From: Prevotella pallens ATCC 700821
Lineage (GTDB): Bacteria; Bacteroidota; Bacteroidia; Bacteroidales; Bacteroidaceae
NCBI RefSeq assembly: GCF_000220255.1
Contig: NZ_GL982514.1
Location: 204,774-268,773, forward strand
DNA: 64,000 nucleotides
Direction: 5' to 3'
In this document: positions 35,223 to 43,477 of the stretch, in pieces
How positions within the stretch are numbered: the first letter of the stretch is position 1
Layout of the letters: each line of letters begins with the position of its first letter
Made by a program: the position numbers and the translations under genes
The notes under the pieces: generated by a model
Database searches by the model: none
What the model saw: only the letters and a program-made list of their open reading frames with translations
Told to the model about the DNA's origin: nothing

Positions 35223-35639
35223 ATGAGACGATTTATTTTAATAGGAATTATGGTATTGTCTGCTATTAGTGGGTTTGCTCAAGATGCAACAAAGGTGCAA
35301 ACCCTAAAAGAACAGCAGAAAGTGTTGAACTTAACCTCTAAATTAAACAAGCTTCAGTTAGACTATGAGAAGGCGAAAGCCGACTATGATGATATTATTA
35401 GTAAGGTTGCTGATGCAAATGCAGAGGCAAATATGGTTACAACAGACTTCAATACGTCTGATGCTTCTAGCACTGTGAAAGATGCAAAAGACACTATTAA
35501 GAAGCTAAAAGCTACAAAAGCTGCGAACAAAAAGTTGGCTAAAATGCAAAAGAAACTAGGCAAAATGCAAAAGAAAATAGCTAAACTGCAATCGCGTATA
35601 GACGATATGAATAAGAAAATTAAGTTTGTGAATCAATAA
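35223..35639 (+). CDS. Small exported coiled-coil protein
   Basis: A 138-residue protein with signal peptide MRRFILIGIMVLSAISGFAQ. Almost all of the mature part is a lysine-rich coiled coil (residues about 25-60 and 80-138; repeating KLAKMQKKLGKMQKKIAKLQ). It has a strong promoter and its own terminator, so it is transcribed alone. The design resembles small periplasmic helical proteins, but no function can be assigned. Confidence 0.75.
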   Translation: MRRFILIGIMVLSAISGFAQDATKVQTLKEQQKVLNLTSKLNKLQLDYEKAKADYDDIISKVADANAEANMVTTDFNTSDASSTVKDAKDTIKKLKATKAANKKLAKMQKKLGKMQKKIAKLQSRIDDMNKKIKFVNQ

Positions 35640-35661
35640 GAAATTGGTTTCCTTTAATGGG

Positions 35662-35700
35662 ATAGGGGTTTTAGTTTTTCTAAAACCCCTATTTGTTTTT
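35662..35700 (+). terminator. Intrinsic terminator after the coiled-coil gene
   Basis: ATAGGGGTTTTAG and its reverse complement form a 13-bp stem with a 5-nt T loop, followed by TTGTTTTTT. Confidence 0.85.
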
Positions 35701-35788
35701 TCAAAAAGGGGGTTTTTGCATTGCAAAAACCATACTTTTGGCGTGTAAAAACCCCCTTTTTAGAAGGCAAAAACCCCCTTTTTGAAAA
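35701..35788. repeat. 22-bp palindromic repeat array R6 (4 units)
   Basis: Units start at 35701, 35723, 35745 and 35767 with cores GGGGG, CCATAC, CCCCC and CCCCC. The G unit can pair with either of the last two. Unit 2 has an exact TACTTTTG box at 35733-35740 pointing into the 3' end of clpC. The array begins directly after the T-run of the upstream terminator. Apart from it and two terminators, the 293-bp gap holds nothing recognisable. Confidence 0.9.
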
Positions 35789-35847
35789 ACCTTTTTAGGC
35801 GTTTTGGTACTTGGCTGATACATAGCTTGTTAGCATAATGGGTATAT

Positions 35848-35883
35848 ACAGAAAACCGCAGTATAGATGTGGTTATACTGCGG
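35848..35883 (-). terminator. Intrinsic terminator of clpC
   Basis: CCGCAGTATA and its reverse complement form a perfect 10-bp stem with an 8-nt loop, followed on the minus strand by TTTTCTGT. Confidence 0.8.
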
Positions 35884-35932
35884 TGTGTAGAAGGTTGAGT
35901 GCATGTGCAGATATTATTCTGCTAAGGTATTC

Positions 35933-38458
35933 TTATTTAAATGTAAGTTCGTTGGCATTGGGGCTTTTTCCAATAGAAATGGTATCGCCTTCGTGCACTT
36001 TTCCTGCAAGAATTTGCTCGCAAATGCCATCTTCAATGTAGTTTTGAATGGCACGTTTCAGCGGTCGTGCTCCAAACTGAACATCGTATCCCTTTTTAGC
36101 AACCAGTTCTTTGGCTTTGTCTGTAATGGTTACGTTGTAGCCAAGTTCCTTTATTCGTTTAAACAAACTACGCAGTTCTATGTCTATAATCTGCTTTATG
36201 GCAGCGAGATCGAGCTGATCGAAGGTGATAATTTCGTCTAAACGGTTAAGAAATTCGGGTGCAAATTGCTTACTTAAGCTCTTTTGTATAATGGCGCGCG
36301 CACGTTCTTTGTCTTGTTCGTTATGCGAAATGGCATTCATATTGGTAGCTGTGAAGCCCACGCCTTGCCCAAATTCTTTGAGCTGACGGGTACCTGCATT
36401 AGATGTCATAATGATGATTGTGTTACGAAAATCTACCAATCGTCCATTACCATCGGTCAGTCTGCCTTCGTCTAACACCTGCAACAGCATGTTAAACACG
36501 TTTCCGTGTGCCTTTTCAATCTCATCTAACAACACAATAGAGTAGGGGTGGCGTCGCACTTGCTCTGTAAGTTGCCCACCTTCTTCGTATCCTACATATC
36601 CCGGAGGTGCTCCTACGAGGCGCGAAGTGTTGAAACTCTCCGTATATTCGCTCATATCTATGCGTATAAGAGCATCTTTTGAACCGAACATAACCTCTGC
36701 AAGCTTTTTAGCTAAGTAGGTTTTTCCCACTCCAGTAGGTCCAAGAAACATAAACGCACCTATAGGGTGGTTAGGGTCTTTTAGCCCAATGCGGTTACGT
36801 TGAATGGCTTTAACCATTTTCTCTATGGCTTTATCTTGTGCTATAACCTCGTGTTTCAGGTTGTCAGCCATATTAACAAGTCGTACACTTTCGTTTTCCT
36901 GCATTCGCTGAACTGGTATACCTGTCATCATAGACACCACATCAGCCACTTTGTCGGCACCAATTTCCACGCGGTTACTATCGTCTCCACGTTCCCATTT
37001 CTGCTGTGCTTCTTGCAAATTACGCTCTAAAGCAGTTTGTTTATCACGGAAATTGGCTGCGAGTTCGAAGTTTTGGTTCTTCACTGCGTCCTTTTTCTCC
37101 TGTGCAATCTCGTCCAACTGCTTCTTCAGTTCTATTATTTCTGGTGGCACTTGTGCATTTTGTAGATGTACACGAGCCCCCACCTCGTCCATAGCATCAA
37201 TAGCTTTGTCTGGGAAAGAACGGTCTGTGATGTAACGGTCTGTCAGTTTGACACACGCCGTAATAGCATCATCGGTGTACGAAACGTGGTGATGCGCCTC
37301 GTAACGGTCCTTAATGTTATTAAGAATTTGCAAGGTTTCGTCTACCGTTGTAGGCTCAACTAACACCTTTTGGAAGCGTCGTTCTAATGCGCCGTCCTTT
37401 TCAATGGAATTCCTATACTCGTCTAACGTAGTGGCACCAATGCACTGTATGGTTCCACGTGCTAGGGCAGGCTTCAGTATATTTGCGGCATCCATAGATC
37501 CAGGAGTAGATCCTGCCCCGATGAGCGTGTGTATCTCGTCGATGAAAATAATTACATCAGGGCTTTGTTCAATCTCTTTTATAAGTGCACGGATACGTTC
37601 TTCGAACTGTCCACGATATTTTGTGCCTGCCACAACCCCTGTTAAGTCGAGCATTACAACACGTTTATTAAAGAGAATAGGCGATGTAAGGCGGTTCACA
37701 ATTAGTTGTGCAAGTCCCTCAACAATAGCACTTTTGCCTACGCCAGGCTCTCCTATGAGAATAGGATTGTTCTTTTTGCGTCTGCTTAGTATCTCGCTTA
37801 CTCGCTGAATTTCCCTCTCTCGTCCAACAACAGGGTCGAGTTTACCTTCTGCAGCCGCCCTTGTAAGGTCGGTTCCAAAGTTATCTAACACAGGCGTATT
37901 GCTCTTAGGCATATTTGCTTGTGCCGTTTTTGTGCCTTTGCTGCTACCGCTGTGTCGGTTCATAATGGGGTCTTCGTCTTCCTCTTCGTCCGCCATTCCC
38001 ATACCATCTTGTACAGGTTTGGTGGGTTGCTGTAGCATTTCGAGAGCTGTTGTATAGTTAAGATTGTTGTTTTGCAACACTTCTTTTGCTCCATTTTCTG
38101 TATTATCGTGTAGAATAGCTAGCAAAATGTGTTGTACATCAACAGTTTGTGTACTTTGTATACGTGCTTCGAGTACTGCCAATTTTAGTATATTACTTGC
38201 CTGCTCGTTCAGCATTATGTCGTTAGAGTAGGTCAGTTGGCTTTGTTCTTCGCTTTTTATGCGTTCTTCCAGCTGGCTTTTTATGTTCTCTAAATTAAGG
38301 TTTAATTTCCCAAACATATTGCTGACAGCGCCTTCTCTCTCTCTTAAGATGGCGAGCATAATGTGTTCTGGTCCTACAGAATGGCTCAATAGCCTTTCGG
38401 CTTCCTCTCGACTGTACGACAGAACCTCTGAAACTTTGGGTGAAAACTGATTTATCAT
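35933..38458 (-). CDS. clpC: ATP-dependent Clp protease ATP-binding subunit ClpC
   Basis: Hsp100 unfoldase that feeds substrates to ClpP, 841 residues. Two N-terminal Clp repeat domains (residues 1-145), first AAA module with Walker A GEPGVGKS and Walker B VIIFIDEIHTL, a UVR-type middle segment (LKKQLDEIAQEKKDAVKNQN) that distinguishes ClpC from ClpB, then the second AAA module with GPTGVGKT, IVLLDEIEKAH and the ClpB_D2-small domain. Single-gene unit with its own terminator. Confidence 0.95.
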   Translation of the reverse strand: MINQFSPKVSEVLSYSREEAERLLSHSVGPEHIMLAILREREGAVSNMFGKLNLNLENIKSQLEERIKSEEQSQLTYSNDIMLNEQASNILKLAVLEARIQSTQTVDVQHILLAILHDNTENGAKEVLQNNNLNYTTALEMLQQPTKPVQDGMGMADEEEDEDPIMNRHSGSSKGTKTAQANMPKSNTPVLDNFGTDLTRAAAEGKLDPVVGREREIQRVSEILSRRKKNNPILIGEPGVGKSAIVEGLAQLIVNRLTSPILFNKRVVMLDLTGVVAGTKYRGQFEERIRALIKEIEQSPDVIIFIDEIHTLIGAGSTPGSMDAANILKPALARGTIQCIGATTLDEYRNSIEKDGALERRFQKVLVEPTTVDETLQILNNIKDRYEAHHHVSYTDDAITACVKLTDRYITDRSFPDKAIDAMDEVGARVHLQNAQVPPEIIELKKQLDEIAQEKKDAVKNQNFELAANFRDKQTALERNLQEAQQKWERGDDSNRVEIGADKVADVVSMMTGIPVQRMQENESVRLVNMADNLKHEVIAQDKAIEKMVKAIQRNRIGLKDPNHPIGAFMFLGPTGVGKTYLAKKLAEVMFGSKDALIRIDMSEYTESFNTSRLVGAPPGYVGYEEGGQLTEQVRRHPYSIVLLDEIEKAHGNVFNMLLQVLDEGRLTDGNGRLVDFRNTIIIMTSNAGTRQLKEFGQGVGFTATNMNAISHNEQDKERARAIIQKSLSKQFAPEFLNRLDEIITFDQLDLAAIKQIIDIELRSLFKRIKELGYNVTITDKAKELVAKKGYDVQFGARPLKRAIQNYIEDGICEQILAGKVHEGDTISIGKSPNANELTFK

Positions 38459-38534
38459 ACTTATGTTGTACCTTTCTTTTTATATAATTAGGTATGTACC
38501 TTGTTTGGTTTATAGTGCAAATGGTGTGCCAAAC

Positions 38535-38578
38535 AAAAAAAATGGCAAGCGAAACAGAGTCTGTCTCATCTTGCCATT
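38535..38578 (-). terminator. Intrinsic terminator after the small basic protein gene
   Basis: AATGGCAAG and its reverse complement enclose a 20-nt loop that can pair further (CAGA/TCTG), followed by a run of T on the minus strand. It ends the GT5-DUF4270-small protein transcript. Confidence 0.8.
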
Positions 38579-38585
38579 GTGGTTT

Positions 38586-38717
38586 TTATAATGCCTCATC
38601 GTCTGGTTTACGAATGTTTCTCACCTTTTTTATTTGCAGGTGTCGCTTCTTTCGTAACCATTCAGCCTTGCGTTGTTCGTACTCTTCGTAATGTTTCTCG
38701 AGAAAGTTATCTGCCAT
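38586..38717 (-). CDS. Small basic protein, 43 residues
   Basis: Short frame starting MADNFLEKHYEEYEQRKAEW and continuing with LRKKRHLQIKKVRNIRKPDDEAL, about one third Lys/Arg and fully helical in appearance. Its ATG overlaps the end of the DUF4270 gene by 11 nt in another reading frame, and an intrinsic terminator follows directly after the stop, both signs of a real coupled gene. Similar short proteins in Prevotella have, to my recollection, been labelled 'dehydrogenase', which the sequence does not support. The charge suggests RNA, ribosome or DNA binding, but that is a guess. Confidence 0.7.
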   Translation of the reverse strand: MADNFLEKHYEEYEQRKAEWLRKKRHLQIKKVRNIRKPDDEAL

Positions 38718-40164
38718 TGAATTTGCTATACACTACCGATATTTTTATATTGCCCATCGATTGATTTCCTCCAAGTAGCATTACGCTCGACAATCCCATA
38801 TAGTGCGATATCCTATTTACTACCTCGTTGTTCTGCTCATCTTTAGATGTTCTCACCTCTACTGGTATTACAAGCGCCTTACCCCAGTTAGTATTGCTGG
38901 CAGAAGTGGCTCTGTTGCGAGCGAAATAGTTTATTATTCCAGCCATATTATCGAACTTATAGCTGTTTGTTTGGGAGTTATAGCGGGCTAAGAACGATGT
39001 TTTATTGTTGAGAACCTTATTCTCGTTGAAGAACGATTCTGCCAATTCTGTAGGTATTAATAGCACATATTGGGGTATATTCATCTTGTAAGATGAAGTG
39101 GTATGACTAATATAGCGTTGCAATTCGAACTTTGCTGAGTTCAAAGTGTCGTTCTCGTGCCCATGCATAATCTGGTTTACGGGTAGTTCTACTTCGGTAA
39201 ACAAACCTGCAGGTGTCTTTAAATACGATGCATTTGGATTGTTTGCGAGTGTTTGTAATTGAGTTCTGTCGAATACAAAGTTAGTTAGTTGTAACACTTC
39301 TTCGGTACTTGTGAAGTGGGTTGCGCCTGTTTTCACCTTATTTCCGTCCTTTGCATCTTTGTAACGATAGTATATTACAAGTTGAACAGCTGCTATATTG
39401 GCAATGGAACCTATCCCATTTGTTACCTTAAAGTAGAATCCCGGACACACGTTATGTAGGAAATTGTATATGTTTTGGAAGTTATTTGGGTTCTCATAGA
39501 ACTTCTGCATCATATATGTTCCATAGTTATTATATTGTATTCCCGACTTATCTGTGTATGTTTGGTTAAGTTTTATGCGTATACTTGGTGTGTGATTTTT
39601 GTCTTTCTTCACACTATCGGGCACCGCAAGTTCTGTTAATGTGTACGTAGTACTAACCTCTAATCCGTTGTTAGCGGCAGTTCTGATATATCCTTCTGCC
39701 TGTGGATCGAAGTTAGAATAGTTCTGTCGTCCCTCTTCTGCTGGTTTGTCAAGTTCGTACGTAGTGATTTTGATAGGTGCTAACGAGTCTCCGTAGTGCG
39801 AATAGTAGTACAATCGCAGTTCACAAGAGTCTGCAATAATTTTCCCGGTGGGGTCTTTGCTTGTTACTATGCTTTGTTCTGGCATTTGATAGTTAGGCAA
39901 TACGTAGAGCTGAGACATTAAATTGGCTGTTACATCCGACTGTGTTTCGGGGTCTTTTAGCTTTCCCAGAAACCCATCGGTAGCTCGTGAGAGTATGTTA
40001 CTAGCCAAAACGCTGTGCGAACCAATATTAAATGTATCGGCTTGTACGTTAAGTTTGTCTGTCTGATCGGTGAGAGAACCTCCTATTCCATCGGTTGTAT
40101 CATCGCAAGCAGTAAGGGCTAATGCCATAAAAGCTAGCCCAAAAGCTAATATTTTTGCTTTCAT
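38707..40164 (-). CDS. DUF4270 lipoprotein
   Basis: Exported lipoprotein of 485 residues with signal peptide MKAKILAFGLAFMALALTAC (lipobox LTAC, Cys20) and the DUF4270 signature (DDTTDGIGGSLTDQTDKLNV, FLGKLKDPETQSDVTANLMSQLY, DSCELRLYYYSHYGDSLAPI). The family is common in Bacteroidota, of unknown function, probably outer-membrane anchored. The start overlaps the GT5 gene's stop in an ATGA. The GT5-DUF4270 pairing is conserved in relatives as far as I know. Confidence 0.85.
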   Translation of the reverse strand: MKAKILAFGLAFMALALTACDDTTDGIGGSLTDQTDKLNVQADTFNIGSHSVLASNILSRATDGFLGKLKDPETQSDVTANLMSQLYVLPNYQMPEQSIVTSKDPTGKIIADSCELRLYYYSHYGDSLAPIKITTYELDKPAEEGRQNYSNFDPQAEGYIRTAANNGLEVSTTYTLTELAVPDSVKKDKNHTPSIRIKLNQTYTDKSGIQYNNYGTYMMQKFYENPNNFQNIYNFLHNVCPGFYFKVTNGIGSIANIAAVQLVIYYRYKDAKDGNKVKTGATHFTSTEEVLQLTNFVFDRTQLQTLANNPNASYLKTPAGLFTEVELPVNQIMHGHENDTLNSAKFELQRYISHTTSSYKMNIPQYVLLIPTELAESFFNENKVLNNKTSFLARYNSQTNSYKFDNMAGIINYFARNRATSASNTNWGKALVIPVEVRTSKDEQNNEVVNRISHYMGLSSVMLLGGNQSMGNIKISVVYSKFNGR

Positions 40165-40973
40165 TCTATTATCTTATTGTAGAACTCGGTGTATTTTGTC
40201 TTTACTTCTTCTTCGTTATCGGGCTGCAACAGTATTTCTTTTTTATTGTCTTTGGCGTACTGTATAAGCTCTTTGTTCACGTTGTTACTAGTTTGAATGA
40301 TACCATCAGAGTAGTCGATAACGAGTTTTCCTAACTCTTTGAAGTCGAAATTGTCGCCATATTTCTCTATCAAACTTAGTTCTGCACTTTTAAATTCGAG
40401 GCATTGTTTAAACTTTTTGCCCAAACTTCCACGTGGTTGTTCGGTAAAAAGCGATGTAACAACCTTTGATTTGGCAAACTGTGGTTCGTCTTTGTAGGCT
40501 GTTTTTACATAGAATGGTATTACAGCAGACATCCAACCTTGGCAATGAATTACGTCTGGAGCCCATCGAAGCTTCTTTACTGTTTCCAAAACACCCCGTG
40601 CAAAGAAGATAGCACGCTCTCCGTTGTCAGGATAATCGTTGCCTAATTCGTCCTTAGTCATAGCTGAACGTTTCTGGAAATAGTCCTCGTTGTCAATGAA
40701 ATAGACCTGAATGCGTGTTTGTGGTATACTTGCTACCTTGATGATAAGTGGGTGATCCATATCGTCGATGACAAGATTCATACCCGAAAGTCGTATTACT
40801 TCGTGCAATTGTCCGCGCCGTTCGTTAATAGCAGCCCATTTAGGCATAAACGTTCTTATCTCAAACCCTGCGTCTTGCATACATCGTGGCATATCAGCAC
40901 CAAAGTTTGCCATCTCCGAATTAGGGACATACGGTGCGATTTCTTGGTTGATAAACAATACTTTCTTTCCCAT
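40161..40973 (-). CDS. Glycogen/starch synthase N-terminal domain protein (GT5-like)
   Basis: A 270-residue protein that matches only the N-terminal Rossmann half of glycogen synthase (KVLFINQEIAPYVPNSEMANFGADMPRCMQDAGFEIRTFMPKW; PDVIHCQGWMSAVIPFYVK). The first Lys-x-Gly-Gly-style ADP-glucose loop is altered (VPNSEMANFGAD) and the C-terminal GT-B half is missing, so it may not be a functional synthase. It is complete, with a good promoter (TACCTTTG at 40995-41002), and coupled to DUF4270. Such short forms recur in Bacteroidota and may have another role. Confidence 0.8.
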   Translation of the reverse strand: MGKKVLFINQEIAPYVPNSEMANFGADMPRCMQDAGFEIRTFMPKWAAINERRGQLHEVIRLSGMNLVIDDMDHPLIIKVASIPQTRIQVYFIDNEDYFQKRSAMTKDELGNDYPDNGERAIFFARGVLETVKKLRWAPDVIHCQGWMSAVIPFYVKTAYKDEPQFAKSKVVTSLFTEQPRGSLGKKFKQCLEFKSAELSLIEKYGDNFDFKELGKLVIDYSDGIIQTSNNVNKELIQYAKDNKKEILLQPDNEEEVKTKYTEFYNKIIE

Positions 40974-40994
40974 TTATAAATGCTTTACTGTGTG

Positions 40995-41002
40995 CAAAGG
41001 TA
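40995..41002 (-). promoter_or_regulatory. Promoter -7 box of the GT5-like gene
   Basis: TACCTTTG on the minus strand, exact TAnnTTTG, 21 nt before the ATG. Confidence 0.55.
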
Positions 41003-41108
41003 CGAAAAATAATTGGAATTGTAGGCTAAAAATGTGGAAATAGTGTCTAAAAGGTGGCATTTGAACATCTTTTTAGCTATTTCTTACGAGTTTTAAATAA
41101 ATTTGTTG

Positions 41109-41116
41109 TTACTTTG
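41109..41116 (+). promoter_or_regulatory. Promoter -7 box of panCD
   Basis: TTACTTTG, one mismatch to TAnnTTTG, 24 nt before the panC ATG. Confidence 0.45.
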
Positions 41117-41140
41117 CAGCCAAATTATTGAGACATCAAA

Positions 41141-41992
41141 ATGAAAGTATTTGAAAGGATTGTCGATTTAAAGAATGAACTGTTCTATCTCCGCAAGCAA
41201 GGAAAAACCATTGGATTGGTGCCTACAATGGGTGCTTTACATGATGGACATGCATCGCTGATTAGGCGGAGTGCACAGCAAAACGATGTAACAGTGGTGT
41301 CGGTGTTTCTTAATCCCACCCAGTTTAATGATAAAAACGACTTAGAACGCTATCCGCGAACATTAGATGCTGATTGCAAATTGGCAGAAACGAGTGGTGC
41401 CGACTATGTATTTGCGCCATCGGTAGCCGAAATGTATCCTACACCAGATACCCGACACTTCGAATTTCCCCCACAATCTACAGTTATGGAAGGGGCTAAA
41501 CGACCTGGACACTTTAATGGTGTATGCCAAGTAGTTAGCCGTTTGTTCTACATAGTGCGTCCTAATCGTGCCTATTTTGGCGAAAAGGATTGGCAGCAAA
41601 TAGCTGTTGTGAAACGTTTAGTAGATTTTATAAATGTTGATGTAGACATAGTTGAATGTCCGATAGTACGCGATGAAGATGGATTGGCAAAGAGTTCGCG
41701 TAACACTTTGCTCTCTGCTGACGAGCGTGCCATAGCTCCTTATATATATAAGGTGTTGAAGGCAAGTACTAACGAAGTGGAAAAACTTAGTGTTCAGGAG
41801 CTTCATAACAAGGTAATAGCCGACATTAATGCTGTTGATGGGCTAGAGGTGGAGTATTTTGATATAGTAGATGGCAATACGTTGCTGCCAGTAAAATCGT
41901 GGGACGATACGCCTTACATTGTGGGGTGCATAACCGTTTATTGTGGTAAAACACCTATCCGACTTATCGACCATATTAAATATAAGGGCTAA
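41141..41992 (+). CDS. panC: Pantothenate synthetase
   Basis: Condenses pantoate and beta-alanine with ATP to pantothenate. 283 residues, normal length. Motifs: [20 protein letters not shown] (ATP-binding HxGH as HDGH), [45 protein letters not shown] and a KSSRN signature ([12 protein letters not shown]). The aspartate decarboxylase gene follows after 6 nt, so the two genes give both the beta-alanine and the condensation step. Confidence 0.95.
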   Translation: MKVFERIVDLKNELFYLRKQGKTIGLVPTMGALHDGHASLIRRSAQQNDVTVVSVFLNPTQFNDKNDLERYPRTLDADCKLAETSGADYVFAPSVAEMYPTPDTRHFEFPPQSTVMEGAKRPGHFNGVCQVVSRLFYIVRPNRAYFGEKDWQQIAVVKRLVDFINVDVDIVECPIVRDEDGLAKSSRNTLLSADERAIAPYIYKVLKASTNEVEKLSVQELHNKVIADINAVDGLEVEYFDIVDGNTLLPVKSWDDTPYIVGCITVYCGKTPIRLIDHIKYKG

Positions 41993-41998
41993 ATTAGT

Positions 41999-42343
41999 AT
42001 GCAGATTGAAGTATTAAAAAGCAAATTGCATTGTGTTAAGGTTACTGAGGCAAACCTTAACTATATGGGAAGTATTACAATCGACGAAGATTTGATGGAC
42101 GCTGCCAATATGATTGCTGGCGAAAAGGTGCAAATTGTGGACAACAATAATGGCGAACGGCTCGAAACTTACATAATAAAAGGTGAGCGTGGTACGGGTT
42201 GTATTTGCTTGAATGGGGCTGCTGCACGGAAAGTTCAGGTGGGCGATACGGTTATTATTATAAGTTATGCTCTAATGGATTTTGAGGAAGCGAAGACTTT
42301 TAAGCCCTCTATAGTTTTCCCTAAAGAGGGTAACCGTTTATAG
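41999..42343 (+). CDS. panD: Aspartate 1-decarboxylase
   Basis: Pyruvoyl enzyme that makes beta-alanine from aspartate. 114 residues. The self-cleavage site Gly24-Ser25 is in YMGSITID, and [22 protein letters not shown] contains the conserved substrate region. Second gene of panCD; downstream lie array R7 and a hairpin before the convergent rpmA. Confidence 0.95.
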   Translation: MQIEVLKSKLHCVKVTEANLNYMGSITIDEDLMDAANMIAGEKVQIVDNNNGERLETYIIKGERGTGCICLNGAAARKVQVGDTVIIISYALMDFEEAKTFKPSIVFPKEGNRL

Positions 42344-42471
42344 CGAACGGCTTCTCTACATTTTGTTTTAGGCTTATAAGAATGTTCAAATTGGTGCAAA
42401 TGTTTTTCGTAGATATGCTCTCTATGTAACTGTTTTTGTATCAATGCTTTGCAAAGCTCATTATTTGGCAT

Positions 42472-42559
42472 TTGAAAAACCCTATTTTTGCGAGGTAAAA
42501 GGGTGGTTTTTGCAACACAAAAACCACCTTTTTGCATTGCAAAAAGTACCTTTTTACTT
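42472..42559. repeat. 22-bp palindromic repeat array R7 (4 units, all cores different)
   Basis: Units start at 42472, 42494, 42516 and 42538 with cores CCCTA, GGTGG, CCACC and GTACC. Units 2 and 3 face each other (reverse complements in their cores) and can form a hairpin. The array lies between convergent panD and rpmA, in a 333-bp gap that otherwise holds only the hairpin at 42610. Confidence 0.88.
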
Positions 42560-42609
42560 TTAGCCTGAATTGTTTTCTGTGTGTGGTATATCTTTTTTTA
42601 TAAAGCATA

Positions 42610-42640
42610 AATCCCGAACTTCCATTGGAAATTCGGGATT
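42610..42640. terminator. Hairpin between convergent panD and rpmA
   Basis: AATCCCGAA and its reverse complement, extended inward by TTCC/GGAA with one mismatch, give a stem of about 13 bp. T-rich sequence follows on the plus strand; the minus side lacks a clean T-run. It probably ends rpmA and panD transcripts. Confidence 0.6.
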
Positions 42641-42676
42641 ATGTTGTTTGTTTGGAATAGTTTTGTTTGTTTCGCT

Positions 42677-42967
42677 TTACGCTTCTGGTGTTTTGTTTTT
42701 GGCTGCGTAAGCATCTTCAGAGAGTACAGAAACCTTGCTCTTATTGTACTTTCCTCTGTGGAAATAAACGATTCCGTCTGCAAGAGCATATAGTGTATCG
42801 TCTTTACCTTGTGCTACGTTCTCTCCAGGATAGTGCTTATTGCCACGTTGGCGTACTATAATGTTGCCTGCAATAATCTTCTGTCCTCCTCCAATTTTAA
42901 CACCTAAACGCTTTGAATGTGATTCGCGTCCGTTCTTAGAACTACCGACACCTTTTTTATGAGCCAT
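42677..42967 (-). CDS. rpmA: 50S ribosomal protein L27
   Basis: Large-subunit protein near the peptidyl-transferase centre, 96 residues. Begins [20 protein letters not shown], with GNIIVRQRG and HPGENV-type ([18 protein letters not shown]) motifs. The C-terminus is about ten residues longer than the usual 85 ([13 protein letters not shown]). It follows rplU by 17 nt, the conserved L21-L27 pair. Confidence 0.97.
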   Translation of the reverse strand: MAHKKGVGSSKNGRESHSKRLGVKIGGGQKIIAGNIIVRQRGNKHYPGENVAQGKDDTLYALADGIVYFHRGKYNKSKVSVLSEDAYAAKNKTPEA

Positions 42968-42984
42968 TCTTTGTCCTCCTAAAT

Positions 42985-43302
42985 TTAAGCGTTAATTGTT
43001 TTAATCTCTACTTGTGTGAAGTGTGAACGATGTCCATTCTTTTTGCGATAGTCCTTGCGGCGCTTCATTTTGAAGACGATAATCTTGTCGCCTTTCACCA
43101 AAGGATTCAACACTTCTGCCACTACTTTTGCACCATTTATAGTAGGTGCGCCCACTGTTACAGTTCCGTTGTTGTCTAAAAGCAGAACTTTGTCAAACTC
43201 AACGGTCTTTCCTTCTTCAGCATCTTTTATATGATTGACGAAGAGTTTCTTACCTTCTTCAACCTTAAATTGCTGACCGTTGATCTCTACAATTGCGTAC
43301 AT
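42985..43302 (-). CDS. rplU: 50S ribosomal protein L21
   Basis: Large-subunit protein binding 23S rRNA, 105 residues, starting [20 protein letters not shown], with [20 protein letters not shown] near the C-terminus. The frame extends 14 codons upstream to 43344, but those residues are not L21-like and lie in the leader. A TAACTTTG promoter box at 43387-43394 leaves a leader of about 80 nt. Confidence 0.97.
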   Translation of the reverse strand: MYAIVEINGQQFKVEEGKKLFVNHIKDAEEGKTVEFDKVLLLDNNGTVTVGAPTINGAKVVAEVLNPLVKGDKIIVFKMKRRKDYRKKNGHRSHFTQVEIKTINA

Positions 43303-43394
43303 ATTATTTAATGTAAACGGTTTGACCGATAGGCGGCGAGGCATCTATCTCGCACTTACCCGAGCCTAAACGGCATAAAAACGGTGCAAAGTTA
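43303..43394 (-). promoter_or_regulatory. Promoter and structured leader of rplU-rpmA
   Basis: TAACTTTG (43387-43394, minus strand) matches TAnnTTTG. The leader that follows contains small stems such as GCGAG/CTCGC and CGG/CCG around an AGGCTCGGG segment. Ribosomal-protein leaders often bind their own product; whether this one does is unknown. Confidence 0.45.
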
Positions 43395-43477
43395 CGCTTT
43401 TTCTTTTTATTAAGGTGGAGTTTGTGATAATTACGGGGTTCGAATTAGGAAGAATTAACAAAGATTAGCTATAGTAT

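Noticed and set aside
43430..43450. tRNA-like GGTTCGAATTAGG segment
   Set aside because: No matching acceptor stem, anticodon arm or D arm within the required distance; the base pairing of a T arm fails.
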